Shown here one piece after another: positions 17,568 to 25,912 of a stretch of DNA of 36,417 nucleotides (position 1 is its first letter; each line of letters begins with the position of its first letter). The position numbers and the translations under genes are program-made. This DNA is from an uncultured Lachnospiraceae bacterium (GTDB taxonomy: Bacteria > Bacillota > Clostridia > Lachnospirales > Lachnospiraceae): NCBI GenBank assembly GCA_902789265.1, contig CADANR010000008.1:1-36417 (forward strand), given 5' to 3'. The notes under the pieces are model-generated. The model did no database searches. It was not told the DNA's origin and saw nothing but the letters and a program-made list of their open reading frames with translations.

Positions 17568-17742
17568 GCTCGTGCCTGAACAATCTTGTCCGCGGTCTCG
17601 TAGAGGGAGTGACGAGTTCGTGCCTGAATGATCTTGTCCGCAGTCTCGTAGAGGCTCGCATATATACTGTACAGGTAAAATATTAAGAAATGATTGCTCG
17701 CGTTCTATAGAGCCCGCGGCCAAGACATATCAGGCACGAGCG
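17568..17742. repeat. Family 2 composite repeat, copy 2 (opposite orientation)
   Basis: Two direct copies (17568-17607 and 17614-17659) share TTCGTGCCTGAA or CTCGTGCCTGAA, ATCTTGTCCGC and GTCTCGTAGAGG. After an AT-rich centre (17660-17690) comes an inverted arm (17695-17742) with GTTCTATAGAGCCCGCGG and CAGGCACGAGCG. The second direct copy, centre and inverted arm together are the reverse of the element at 7719-7852, with the same arm-centre-arm plan. The extra direct arm suggests duplication. This fills the gap between the glycosyltransferase and the lipoprotein gene. Confidence 0.8.
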
Positions 17743-17843
17743 TAAGAATGGTAATAAATGGAAGTGCGAGATCAGGCATAATAATAAAAGATATTCAGAA
17801 AATTAGAGAAAAAAGAGAAAAAAAGAGAAAAAAGAGTAATAAA

Positions 17844-18773
17844 ATGCACTTAGAGAAAACAAATCGGAAATACTCCAGCTCAAAAAAAAATATACTTGTC
17901 TTATTTGTTACGGTGTTATGCGGTCTTTTTCTTACGGCCTGCGGTGATCCGAAACTGAAGGTGAATTACAGCATCGACGGAAAAAAGACGGAGGAGCTTC
18001 CTTCACAGGGACTCTACGAGATAAAGTCCGTCAAATGCAATAACAAGAAAGCGAATGCAACCTGGGATTGCAATTCCTGGAGCTTAAAGACCGAACCGCT
18101 TTCCAGGGATACTACGGTGGATTTGGATTTTACTTATACTTCCCATCCATTCACCGTAAACGGTATGGGCTTTGATGATTTGCAGTCGGCATTCAATGCA
18201 CTTCCGGAAGGAACGCATGCGGATGTGCATCTGACACAGAATGCTACGGGAAGCGGAACCACTCCGGTCGGAAGTGATGTTACGTTATACCTAAACGGAT
18301 TCACGCTGGACGGAACAGGGAGTGATACGATTGTGAACTGCGGAACGATGGAGATTGTCGGCGAAGGTGTGATTACGAATACCACCGGAAGCGGCGATAA
18401 TTCGAAAACACTTGTGAATTACGGGACGCTTTCCGCAAGTAATGTAATCTTTGATAATGCAACATCTTCCTTCAGCGTATGGAACAGCAACAACGGACAG
18501 AGCAGCATGAACTTAACGGGCTGCACGATTACAAGAACGGAATCCGACATCATTGCATTCGTCAATTCCGGTGCAGCGACACTTTCCGGCTGCACGATAA
18601 CGGGCGGCGGAGATTTAACGCATCCCACGCTTCTGCAGAATGACGGAAAGGCATCCCTGGATGTTACATCCTCCACCATCACCAATACCGGTTCCGGATA
18701 TTCCATCCACCGCGAGAGCGGAACCGTGAATGTGGACGGAAGCTCGAGCGCACCGAATTCATACGGATATTGA
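17844..18773 (+). CDS. Lipoprotein with predicted beta-helix domain
   Basis: The protein is 309 residues. A basic N-terminus, a hydrophobic stretch and lipobox LTAC (Cys about residue 36) form a lipoprotein signal, so it should be anchored on the outer face of the membrane. Residues about 36-105 form a small domain with several Cys and Lys. Residues about 110-309 are Thr/Ser/Gly/Asn-rich repeating strands (VTLYLNGFTLDGTGSD, NCGTMEIVGEGVITNTTGSG, NLTGCTITRTES, ATLSGCTITGGGD, DVTSSTITNTGSG), typical of a right-handed parallel beta-helix. The ATG at 17844 is preferred for the signal sequence, although its ribosome binding site is poor. Function unknown; surface adhesion or polysaccharide binding is possible. 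Confidence 0.8.
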   Translation: MHLEKTNRKYSSSKKNILVLFVTVLCGLFLTACGDPKLKVNYSIDGKKTEELPSQGLYEIKSVKCNNKKANATWDCNSWSLKTEPLSRDTTVDLDFTYTSHPFTVNGMGFDDLQSAFNALPEGTHADVHLTQNATGSGTTPVGSDVTLYLNGFTLDGTGSDTIVNCGTMEIVGEGVITNTTGSGDNSKTLVNYGTLSASNVIFDNATSSFSVWNSNNGQSSMNLTGCTITRTESDIIAFVNSGAATLSGCTITGGGDLTHPTLLQNDGKASLDVTSSTITNTGSGYSIHRESGTVNVDGSSSAPNSYGY

Positions 18774-18792
18774 TTTGATAAAGATACTTAAT

Positions 18793-18827
18793 AAAAAAGC
18801 TTATCGGAATTATCGATAAGCTTTTTT
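18793..18827. terminator. Bidirectional terminator
   Basis: AAAAAAGCTTATCG (18793-18806) and CGATAAGCTTTTTT (18814-18827) are perfectly complementary around a seven-base loop, with A and T tracts on both sides. It serves the lipoprotein gene (+) and the glycosyltransferase gene (-). Confidence 0.95.
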
Positions 18828-18897
18828 GTATTATTCATATTCTTATTCGAGCAAGTGGCTTGCAGGTCGCCACGGCGGATCCCCTGCGCCAGCCATT

Positions 18898-19962
18898 TTA
18901 CTTCATCAAATTGAGATATTTCCTCGGCTTCGTATTGCCGGCGGCGGGATCGATGGTGGGCGAAGTATTGTTCATTGCGATATTCAGCCAGTTCTTTGCA
19001 TAGACATAATCGCCGAGTTCGTAATATGCAATTCCGACTTCTAAGCAAACCTCGGAGCAGGGGCCGGTAATCATCGATGTCATGGCAACTTCGTATAGCA
19101 TCTTCATGTTGCCCTCGACTCTGGCTATTTTTGCAAGCACGCAAAGCGCTTCGCGGTACATGTTCCAGTCGGTATTCGAAATATCCTCTGCAGGTGCATC
19201 GCTGTCAGCGAGCTGCACCTCCGACTCCCAGAGTGTTGATTTATCCTTCTTTTTCTTCATGCTTAAATCGTCATCGGAAGTCAGATTTAAGGTGGTAGCC
19301 TGTACAAAATTATAGAAATATTCTTTTGCGCGCAGGAGTTCTTCCTTGCTGCCGGTCATGTAAAGGTCTCTTGCGTAGAGTCCGTGGAGCTTCGGCGAGA
19401 GTGTGCCGCCGCGGTTGATGACCTTCTCGTAAATTGCGCAGTCTCTGCCGATATGCGACTGGCTCGGCAAGTGGCGGATGCAGATGTCACTGTCGAAAAT
19501 CGTGGGTTCCAACTGCATACTCTCATGTACGGGATCAATCCAGGTCCAGCTGCGGAGTCTTTTGAAAAGCTTCGGCCGGTATTCCTTCTCGAAACCGTTT
19601 GCTTCGTTGAAATCAAGCGGCGTCAGATACCACATTTTTACGATTTCGTATTTCGGATCCAGATATCCTTTCAGGACACGGAACTTCTCCATGTTTTCGG
19701 CATCCAGAACTTCATCGGCGTCCACCGTGTAAATATAGTCCTTGGTGCATTTTGAGAATGCAAAGTTTCTTGCGGCCGCGAAGTCGCTCACCCATTCAAA
19801 ATCGTAAACTTCATCGGTATACTCCCATGCGATTTCCTTGGTTTTGTCCGTGGAACCGGTATCTACGATGATTAATTCTTCATAGAGACCGCTTAAGGAA
19901 TCCAGGCAGCGCCGTAAGAGTTTCTCCTCGTTTTTTACAATCATGCATACGGAAATTTCCAT
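18898..19962 (-). CDS. Family 2 glycosyltransferase with TPR-like C-terminus
   Basis: The 354-residue GT-A fold protein begins with ISVCMIVKNEEKLLRRCLDSL, followed by IIVDTGSTDKTKEIA, the DFAAARNFAF segment and the metal-binding DADEVLD. HESMQLE and HLPSQSHIG fit the SunS/WaaE-like subgroup, which often glycosylates lipids or peptides. The C-terminal third (about 230-354) is helical with TPR-like pairs (ALCVLAKIARVEGN, EVGIAYYELGDYVYAKNWLNIA). The ATG at 19962 gives nine bases from AAGGGGG; another ATG six bases upstream is too close. It is transcribed towards the lipoprotein gene and divergently from dnaE. Acceptor unknown. Confidence 0.88.
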   Translation of the reverse strand: MEISVCMIVKNEEKLLRRCLDSLSGLYEELIIVDTGSTDKTKEIAWEYTDEVYDFEWVSDFAAARNFAFSKCTKDYIYTVDADEVLDAENMEKFRVLKGYLDPKYEIVKMWYLTPLDFNEANGFEKEYRPKLFKRLRSWTWIDPVHESMQLEPTIFDSDICIRHLPSQSHIGRDCAIYEKVINRGGTLSPKLHGLYARDLYMTGSKEELLRAKEYFYNFVQATTLNLTSDDDLSMKKKKDKSTLWESEVQLADSDAPAEDISNTDWNMYREALCVLAKIARVEGNMKMLYEVAMTSMITGPCSEVCLEVGIAYYELGDYVYAKNWLNIAMNNTSPTIDPAAGNTKPRKYLNLMK

Positions 19963-20199
19963 ACTCATTTCCCCCTTAAGAAAAATTGTAAATCTTATAA
20001 AAAGATTCCTTGAAAAACCTTCTGAAATTATTTTGTAACCCTGTAAAAATTGTAACATTTTTTGCGTGAAAAAGAAAGTCAAGGCTATATTTTCATTTTT
20101 CTGCGTATATAATAATAAGTAGGTGAAAAATTGCGTGCGGAAGTATAATCTGCACCGGGAAATTGCAGACGGTAACAGTAGAAAAACGGAGAAAAAAAT

Positions 20200-23100
20200 A
20201 TGGCATTTACACACCTGCATGTTCATACGGAGTATAGTCTTTTAGACGGCTCCAATAAAATCAAAGAATACGTAAAACGCTTGAAAGAGCTCGGAATGAC
20301 GCATGGTGCCATCACGGACCACGGCGTCATGTTTGGCTGTATAGATTTTTATAAAGAGGCACTGAAGGAAGGCATTACGCCGATTCTCGGGTGCGAAGTT
20401 TATGTGGCACCGAATTCGAGATTCGACAAGGAGCTGACCGGAGGGGAAGACCGGTACAACCATCTGATCCTTCTTGCCGAGAATAATTCAGGATATCAGA
20501 ATCTTATGAAAATCGTATCCCGTGGTTTTACGGAAGGCTTTTATTATAAGCCCCGTGTGGATGTCGAGGTTTTAAGGGAATACCACGAAGGGTTAATCTG
20601 CCTTTCCGCCTGCCTGGCAGGAGAGGTGCAGAAATTCCTGGCGCGCGGATTTTACGACGAAGCAAAGAAATCGGCGTTAAAACACTATGCGATTTTCGGA
20701 GAAGGCAATTATTTCTTAGAACTTCAGGATCACGGTATTCCGGAGCAGCAGACCGTCAATGCGGGACTGGTGCGCTTATCCGAGGAACTGAATATTCCGC
20801 TTGTCTGCACGAATGACGTGCATTACACCTACGAGGATGATGTGGAGTCGCACGATATTCTTCTTTGTATCCAGACCGGTAAAAAGGTCACCGACACGGA
20901 CCGCATGCGATACGAGGGCGGGCAATTTTATTTAAAATCCGAAGAGGAGATGAGGAGATTATTCTCATTCGCACCGGAGGCCATTGAGAATACGAATAAA
21001 ATTGCGGAGCGCTGCAAAGTCGAGATTAAATTCCATGAGACCAAAATCCCTCATTTCGATGTACCGGAAGGGTATGATTCGAAATCCTATCTATTGGAAC
21101 TTTGCGAGAAGGGCTTTAAGGAGCATTATCCGAACGATGACGGGAAGCTGCATGAGCAGATGATGTACGAGATTTCCGTCATTGAAAAAATGGGGTATCT
21201 CGACTACTTCCTGATTGTCTGGGATTTCATCAATTATGCGAAGGAGCACGGCATTGCGGTCGGACCCGGACGCGGTTCTGCGGCCGGCAGCCTTGTTTCC
21301 TACTGTCTGCATATCACGGACATCGATCCTGTCCGTTTTGAATTACTCTTTGAAAGATTCTTAAATCCCGAGCGTGTTTCCATGCCCGATATTGACGTGG
21401 ACTTCTGCGTGGAGAGACGCCAGGAAGTCATTGATTACGTGCATCGTAAATACGGCGAGGCAAACGTGGCGCAGATTGTTACCTTCGGAACCCTGCAGGC
21501 CCGCGGTGTTATCCGTGACGTGGCGCGTGTTCTTGACATGCCCTATAACGTGGCGGATCAGATTGCGAAGCAGATTCCGATGGAACTGAATATGACCTTA
21601 AACAAGGCACTTCTTATGAATCCGGCGCTTCGTGAAATCTATGAAAGCGACCCGCAGATTAAGTATTTAATTGATATGGCGAAACGCCTTGAGGGACTTC
21701 CGAGACATACCGGCATGCATGCCGCGGGTGTGCTGATTTCCCCGAAACCGGTTGAAGAATATGTGCCGCTTAACTTAGGCGGTGACGGCGCGGTTACAAC
21801 GCAGTATACGATGACAACGCTCGAAGAACTCGGGCTTCTGAAAATGGACTTCTTAGGACTTCGAAACCTGACCGTGATCCAGAATGCGGAGCGGAGTATT
21901 TCCAAACGCCTCGGAAGAGAGTTCAGCGTGCGTGAAATCGACTATAACGACCCGAAGGTCTATGCCTATATCGGAACGGGCGCAACGGACGGCGTCTTCC
22001 AGCTGGAAAGTACCGGAATGAAGAGCTTCATGAAGGAACTAAAACCTTCAAGCCTGGAGGAAGTCACAGCAGGAATAAGCTTGTATCGCCCGGGGCCCAT
22101 GGATTTTATCCCGCAGTATATCGCCGGCAAGGCTGCACCGGATAAAGTGCAGTACTTATGCCCGCAGCTGGAGCCGATCCTGGCGCCGACCTACGGCTGT
22201 ATCGTATATCAGGAGCAGGTTATGCGTATCGTGCGTGACCTCGCAGGCTACACCCTCGGTCGCTCGGATGAAGTACGCCGTGCGATGTCCAAGAAAAAGA
22301 AGCATGTCATGGAAGAGGAGCGCAGGAATTTTGTTTACGGCAATCCGGAGCTCGGAATCCCGGGCTGCGTCGGAAACGGGATTGATGCGTCCATCGGCAA
22401 CATGATTTACGACCAGATGATTACCTTCGCCGAGTATGCGTTCAATAAATCGCATGCGGCCGCGTATGCGGTGGTTTCCTACCAGACCGCGTATTTAAAA
22501 TTCTACTATCCCGTAGAATACATGGCTGCGCTCATTTCTTCCGTTATCAGTAACTCCGGCAAAGTCTCCGAATACATCATGACCTGCCGGAGCATGAATA
22601 TTAAAATGCTCTCGCCCGATATCAACGAAGGGGATGCAGATTTTACCGTGAAGGACGACTCCATCCGTTACTCCTTAACTGCGATTAAAAATGTCGGCCG
22701 GCCGATTATCGATGCCATCGTGGATGAACGAAATGCGAGGGGATTGTTTACATCCATCCAGAATTTCATTGAACGAATGAGTGCGAGGGACGATAATCCC
22801 GTCAACAAGCGCGCAATGGAGAATTTCATCAAGGCCGGATGCTTTGATTCCTTAGGTGGAAACCGCAGACAGTACATGCAGGTTTATCAGGTGCTGATGG
22901 ACCGGGTTGCCAAAGACAAGAAGGGCAAGGTAGAAGGGCAGATGTCGATTTTTGACATGGGCAGCGAGGAAGAGAAGAAGAACATGGAGGTTCCGCTTCC
23001 GCCGGTTGAAGAGTTCGAAAAGGACCAGCTCCTTGCGTTTGAAAAAGAGGTGCTCGGAATCTATGTCAGCGGCCATCCGCTCGAGGCATATCAGGAGCTT

Positions 23101-23661
23101 TGGAAGAAAAAGATTACGAATGTCGCGGCCGATTTCTATTTAGACGAGGAAACGAATACGTCGATTGTGCAGGATGATGCGAAGGCGACCGTGGGCGGCA
23201 TGATTGTGGAAAAGAGCGTAAAATACACGCAGAATAACAAGGCGATGGCCTTTGTGACGATAGAGGATTTGTCCGGTACCGTGGAAGTGATTGTATTTTC
23301 CAGGCAGTACGAGAGGTTCGCGAACATGCTGAATGAGGATGCGGCGATTTTTGTAACCGGACGTGTAAGCTCGGAGGAAAATAAAAATTCGAAGTTAATC
23401 GCGGAGACGATTACGCCGTTTGAGGCTTCCGCAAAGTGCTTCTGGATCAAGTATTCAAACCGTGCGGAGTACGATGAGAAGAATGCGGAAGTGATGGATG
23501 TGCTGGCGAGCTCCGACGGGAAGGATACCGTGAAGATTTATCTGGCGGAAGAAAAGCAGCTGAAAACCCTGCCGCCGTCAAGGAATGTATGCGCCGATGA
23601 GGAACTGCAGGGAAAAATAGAGGAACTGCTGGGTGAGGGCAGGGCGAAGATTACGTGGTAG
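20200..23661 (+). CDS. dnaE: DNA polymerase III alpha subunit DnaE
   Basis: This is the replicative/lagging-strand DNA polymerase of the C family. The N-terminal PHP domain starts at HLHVHTEYSLLDG. The polymerase core has GPGRGSAAGSLVSY and the catalytic PDIDVDF (Asp397, 399, 401). PRHTGMHAAGV, DGVFQLESTGM and YQEQVM are further family motifs. A helix-hairpin-helix region and an OB-fold (GGMIVEKSVKYTQNNKAM...) lie near the C-terminus. At 1153 residues it is full length. GGAG precedes the ATG. The 237-base divergent gap upstream holds a TATAAT at 20108-20113 without a clear -35. Confidence 0.97.
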   Translation: MAFTHLHVHTEYSLLDGSNKIKEYVKRLKELGMTHGAITDHGVMFGCIDFYKEALKEGITPILGCEVYVAPNSRFDKELTGGEDRYNHLILLAENNSGYQNLMKIVSRGFTEGFYYKPRVDVEVLREYHEGLICLSACLAGEVQKFLARGFYDEAKKSALKHYAIFGEGNYFLELQDHGIPEQQTVNAGLVRLSEELNIPLVCTNDVHYTYEDDVESHDILLCIQTGKKVTDTDRMRYEGGQFYLKSEEEMRRLFSFAPEAIENTNKIAERCKVEIKFHETKIPHFDVPEGYDSKSYLLELCEKGFKEHYPNDDGKLHEQMMYEISVIEKMGYLDYFLIVWDFINYAKEHGIAVGPGRGSAAGSLVSYCLHITDIDPVRFELLFERFLNPERVSMPDIDVDFCVERRQEVIDYVHRKYGEANVAQIVTFGTLQARGVIRDVARVLDMPYNVADQIAKQIPMELNMTLNKALLMNPALREIYESDPQIKYLIDMAKRLEGLPRHTGMHAAGVLISPKPVEEYVPLNLGGDGAVTTQYTMTTLEELGLLKMDFLGLRNLTVIQNAERSISKRLGREFSVREIDYNDPKVYAYIGTGATDGVFQLESTGMKSFMKELKPSSLEEVTAGISLYRPGPMDFIPQYIAGKAAPDKVQYLCPQLEPILAPTYGCIVYQEQVMRIVRDLAGYTLGRSDEVRRAMSKKKKHVMEEERRNFVYGNPELGIPGCVGNGIDASIGNMIYDQMITFAEYAFNKSHAAAYAVVSYQTAYLKFYYPVEYMAALISSVISNSGKVSEYIMTCRSMNIKMLSPDINEGDADFTVKDDSIRYSLTAIKNVGRPIIDAIVDERNARGLFTSIQNFIERMSARDDNPVNKRAMENFIKAGCFDSLGGNRRQYMQVYQVLMDRVAKDKKGKVEGQMSIFDMGSEEEKKNMEVPLPPVEEFEKDQLLAFEKEVLGIYVSGHPLEAYQELWKKKITNVAADFYLDEETNTSIVQDDAKATVGGMIVEKSVKYTQNNKAMAFVTIEDLSGTVEVIVFSRQYERFANMLNEDAAIFVTGRVSSEENKNSKLIAETITPFEASAKCFWIKYSNRAEYDEKNAEVMDVLASSDGKDTVKIYLAEEKQLKTLPPSRNVCADEELQGKIEELLGEGRAKITW

Positions 23662-23663
23662 GG

Positions 23664-23855
23664 TGACAAGGGAGTGGCTTCCCGGACGCTACCATGAGAA
23701 TAACTGCTCCGCGGGTACGCTCCCGCTCGATTGTCCACGTAGCAGTACATAAGGCGCTAAAGGACAGCGCCTAAGTACTGACGTTACCAAACGCCCCGCA
23801 TCGCAGTATTCTCATGTTCGCTGTATAATGAATGTAATAGTGGATACCCTTGTCA
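23664..23855. repeat. 192-bp nested inverted-repeat element
   Basis: Termini TGACAAGGG (23664-23672) and CCCTTGTCA (23847-23855) are perfect 9-bp inverted repeats. Inside, CATGAGAATAACTGC (23693-23707) pairs with GCAGTATTCTCATG (23803-23816) with one bulge. Innermost, the CAGTAC..AAGGCGCT arm (23743-23758) pairs with AGCGCCTAAGTACTG (23766-23780). A side stem is GCGGG/CCCGC (23711-23726). It holds no ORF. It starts three bases after the dnaE stop and fills most of the dnaE-pfkA gap. It could be a MITE-like element or a structured RNA. The remaining 115 bases before pfkA are AT-rich and contain the promoter. Confidence 0.75.
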
Positions 23856-23879
23856 TAGAAATAAAATTTATGATATGAT
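23850..23879 (+). promoter_or_regulatory. pfkA promoter
   Basis: TTGTCA (23850-23855), an 18-base spacer and TATGAT (23874-23879) match the sigma-A consensus 5/6 and 5/6. The -35 hexamer is the outer end of the inverted repeat element. A further TATAAT at 23824-23829 lacks a convincing -35. Confidence 0.65.
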
Positions 23880-23970
23880 ATAGGGTGATTTATGTATATA
23901 AAATAAGTACTGTGAATGAGTAAAGAATTATATATATTCGTAAAGTACTTTAGAAATAAGGAGCAAAATC

Positions 23971-24939
23971 ATGTCAGAGCAGATTAAAACGATAGGCGTA
24001 CTTACGAGCGGCGGTGATGCACCGGGTATGAATGCCGCAATCCGTGCGGTTGTCCGGAAAGCACTCGCAAACAATGTTTCGGTAAAAGGAATCAAGCGCG
24101 GATACGCGGGACTCCTGGCGGAAGAAATTATTGAAATGGGACGTAAGGACGTTTCCGATACCATCCAGCGCGGAGGAACAATCTTAGGTACTGCAAGATG
24201 CCTGGAATTCAAGGAAGAGGAAGTGCAGGCGGAAGCTGCGGAAATCTGCAGAAAGCACGGAATCGACGGCATCGTGGTAATCGGCGGAGACGGCTCCTAC
24301 AGAGGTGCACAGGCATTGGCGCGTCACGGAATCAACACCATCGGAATTCCTGGCACCATCGATTTGGACATTGCATGCACCGATTATACCATCGGTTTTG
24401 ATACTGCGGTAAATACCGCCATGCAGGCAATTGACAAGGTGCGTGACACCTCTTCTTCTCATGAAAGATGCTCGATCATTGAAGTTATGGGACGTAATGC
24501 CGGCTATATCGCACTCTGGTGCGGCATCGCAAACGGCGCGGAGGATATTTTACTCCCTGAGACGTATGATTATAACGAGCAGAACATTATCAACAACATT
24601 ATCCAGAATCGTAAAAAAGGAAAGAAACATCATATTATTATAAATGCGGAAGGCATCGGACACTCGACTTCGATGGCACGTCGTATCGAGGCGGCGACAG
24701 GAATTGAGACGAGGGCTACGATTTTAGGTTACATGCAGCGTGGCGGCTCACCGACCTGTAAGGACCGTTATTATGCTTCCATCATGGGCGCATATGCGGC
24801 GGATATTCTTTGCGAGGGCAAGTCGAACCGCGTAGTTGCCTACAGACACGGAGAGTTTACGGACTTCGATATCGAGGAAGCTCTGAATATGGAGAAGAAG
24901 ATTCCGGAGTATCAGTACCTTGTAAGTAAGACGATTTAA
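23971..24939 (+). CDS. pfkA: ATP-dependent 6-phosphofructokinase
   Basis: This enzyme phosphorylates fructose 6-phosphate in glycolysis. At 322 residues it has the length of the E. coli/Bacillus PfkA type. Visible motifs are GVLTSGGDAPGMNAAIR (nucleotide binding), IGGDGSYRGA, PGTID with the catalytic base Asp131, CTDYTIGFDTA, VMGRNAGYIA and LGYMQRGGSP. Gly residues in GGDGS and PGTID point to ATP rather than pyrophosphate as donor. Residue 132, Asn in most family members (TIDND), is Leu here (TIDLD). AAGGAG precedes the ATG. The SpoU methyltransferase gene follows after 28 bases. Confidence 0.95.
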   Translation: MSEQIKTIGVLTSGGDAPGMNAAIRAVVRKALANNVSVKGIKRGYAGLLAEEIIEMGRKDVSDTIQRGGTILGTARCLEFKEEEVQAEAAEICRKHGIDGIVVIGGDGSYRGAQALARHGINTIGIPGTIDLDIACTDYTIGFDTAVNTAMQAIDKVRDTSSSHERCSIIEVMGRNAGYIALWCGIANGAEDILLPETYDYNEQNIINNIIQNRKKGKKHHIIINAEGIGHSTSMARRIEAATGIETRATILGYMQRGGSPTCKDRYYASIMGAYAADILCEGKSNRVVAYRHGEFTDFDIEEALNMEKKIPEYQYLVSKTI

Positions 24940-24967
24940 TTTTTGGGCGGCATTGGAGGAAAAGCAT

Positions 24968-25801
24968 ATGATTACATCCTTCAGTAACAGCAGAATTAAA
25001 TACATTCGCGACCTGATGCTTCGTTCCAGGGCACGTAAGAAAGAGGGCCGTTTTGTAGCGGAAGGCGTGAAGATGTTTTTGGAAGCTCCGACCGGGGACG
25101 TCGTGGAAGCCTATGTTACCGAGCGCCTTTATACGAGGCTTCGCTATGAGAAGGAGCTTCCGGAGAAGTATTTAAAGTGCCGGGAAAAATTAAAGGAAGT
25201 CCCGTATGAAGTTGTGGGGGACGAGATTTTTGCAAGAATTTCCGACACGGTTTCGCCGCAGGGTGTAATCAGTATCGTGCAGAAAAAGGAATATACGCTC
25301 GACGAGGTTTTGGACAGCAGGAAGAACGCACTTTATGTTGTTCTGGAAAACCTTCAGGATCCGGGAAACTTGGGAACCATTATGAGAACCGCGGAGGCGG
25401 CCGGTGTGGACAGTGTTATTCTCGGTGCGAACTGCGTAGACATGTATAATCCGAAGGTGGTCCGTTCCACAATGGGGGCGATTTACAGAATGCCTTTTAC
25501 ATATGTGGAAAATGTCCGCGAGGCGATTCAGGTGATGCGGGAAGGCGGCATCAAAACATATGCGGCGACCTTGAGCGAGACCGCGAAGGCATATGATGAG
25601 TACGATTACCATCCGGCGACGGCATTTGTAATAGGAAACGAGGGCAACGGCCTGACGGAAGAGGCAATTACCAGGTCAGGCTCGCAGGTATATATCCCGA
25701 TGGAAGGCGAAGCGGAGTCTTTGAATGCTTCGATGGCAGCAGGGATTCTGATGTACGAGGCGGCAAGGCAGAGAAGAAAACCGGAAATTCACCGGGCGTG
25801 A
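24968..25801 (+). CDS. TrmH/SpoU-family RNA 2'-O-methyltransferase
   Basis: This 277-residue SAM-dependent ribose methyltransferase acts on rRNA or tRNA; the exact target cannot be told. The N-terminal substrate-binding domain has FVAEGVKMFLEA. The SPOUT domain has motif 1 (LENLQDPGNLGTIMRTAEAAGV), motif 2 (FVIGNEGNGL) and motif 3 (IPMEGEAESLNASMAAGILMYEAAR). The start is ATG at 24968 with GGAGGAAA just upstream; an in-frame TTG at 24953 overlaps that site. It is probably co-transcribed with pfkA. A 110-base AT-rich gap without clear signals follows. Confidence 0.92.
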   Translation: MITSFSNSRIKYIRDLMLRSRARKKEGRFVAEGVKMFLEAPTGDVVEAYVTERLYTRLRYEKELPEKYLKCREKLKEVPYEVVGDEIFARISDTVSPQGVISIVQKKEYTLDEVLDSRKNALYVVLENLQDPGNLGTIMRTAEAAGVDSVILGANCVDMYNPKVVRSTMGAIYRMPFTYVENVREAIQVMREGGIKTYAATLSETAKAYDEYDYHPATAFVIGNEGNGLTEEAITRSGSQVYIPMEGEAESLNASMAAGILMYEAARQRRKPEIHRA

Positions 25802-25912
25802 AATGATGTAAATAATTAATAAAGATAGTAAAAACGAAGAATAACTCAAAAAGAAAATAAAGAAATATAAATAAAGTGGGATTAAGGAATCACAAGGTTT
25901 TGGAGGCGTGAT

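Noticed and set aside
7719-17742. Recent inversion of the whole segment between the family 2 repeats
   Set aside because: rsmE-nifS and thiI-mtaB keep the common order and direction seen in relatives, so a present inversion is not supported, though the repeats could permit one.
20036-20056. WalR-like TGTAAC/TGTAAA hexamers in the gap before dnaE
   Set aside because: Hexamers are spaced two or three bases apart, not the five required by the WalR consensus.
23971-24939. Pyrophosphate-dependent phosphofructokinase
   Set aside because: The Gly residues of GGDGS and PGTID fit ATP-dependent enzymes; pyrophosphate enzymes carry Asp and Lys there.
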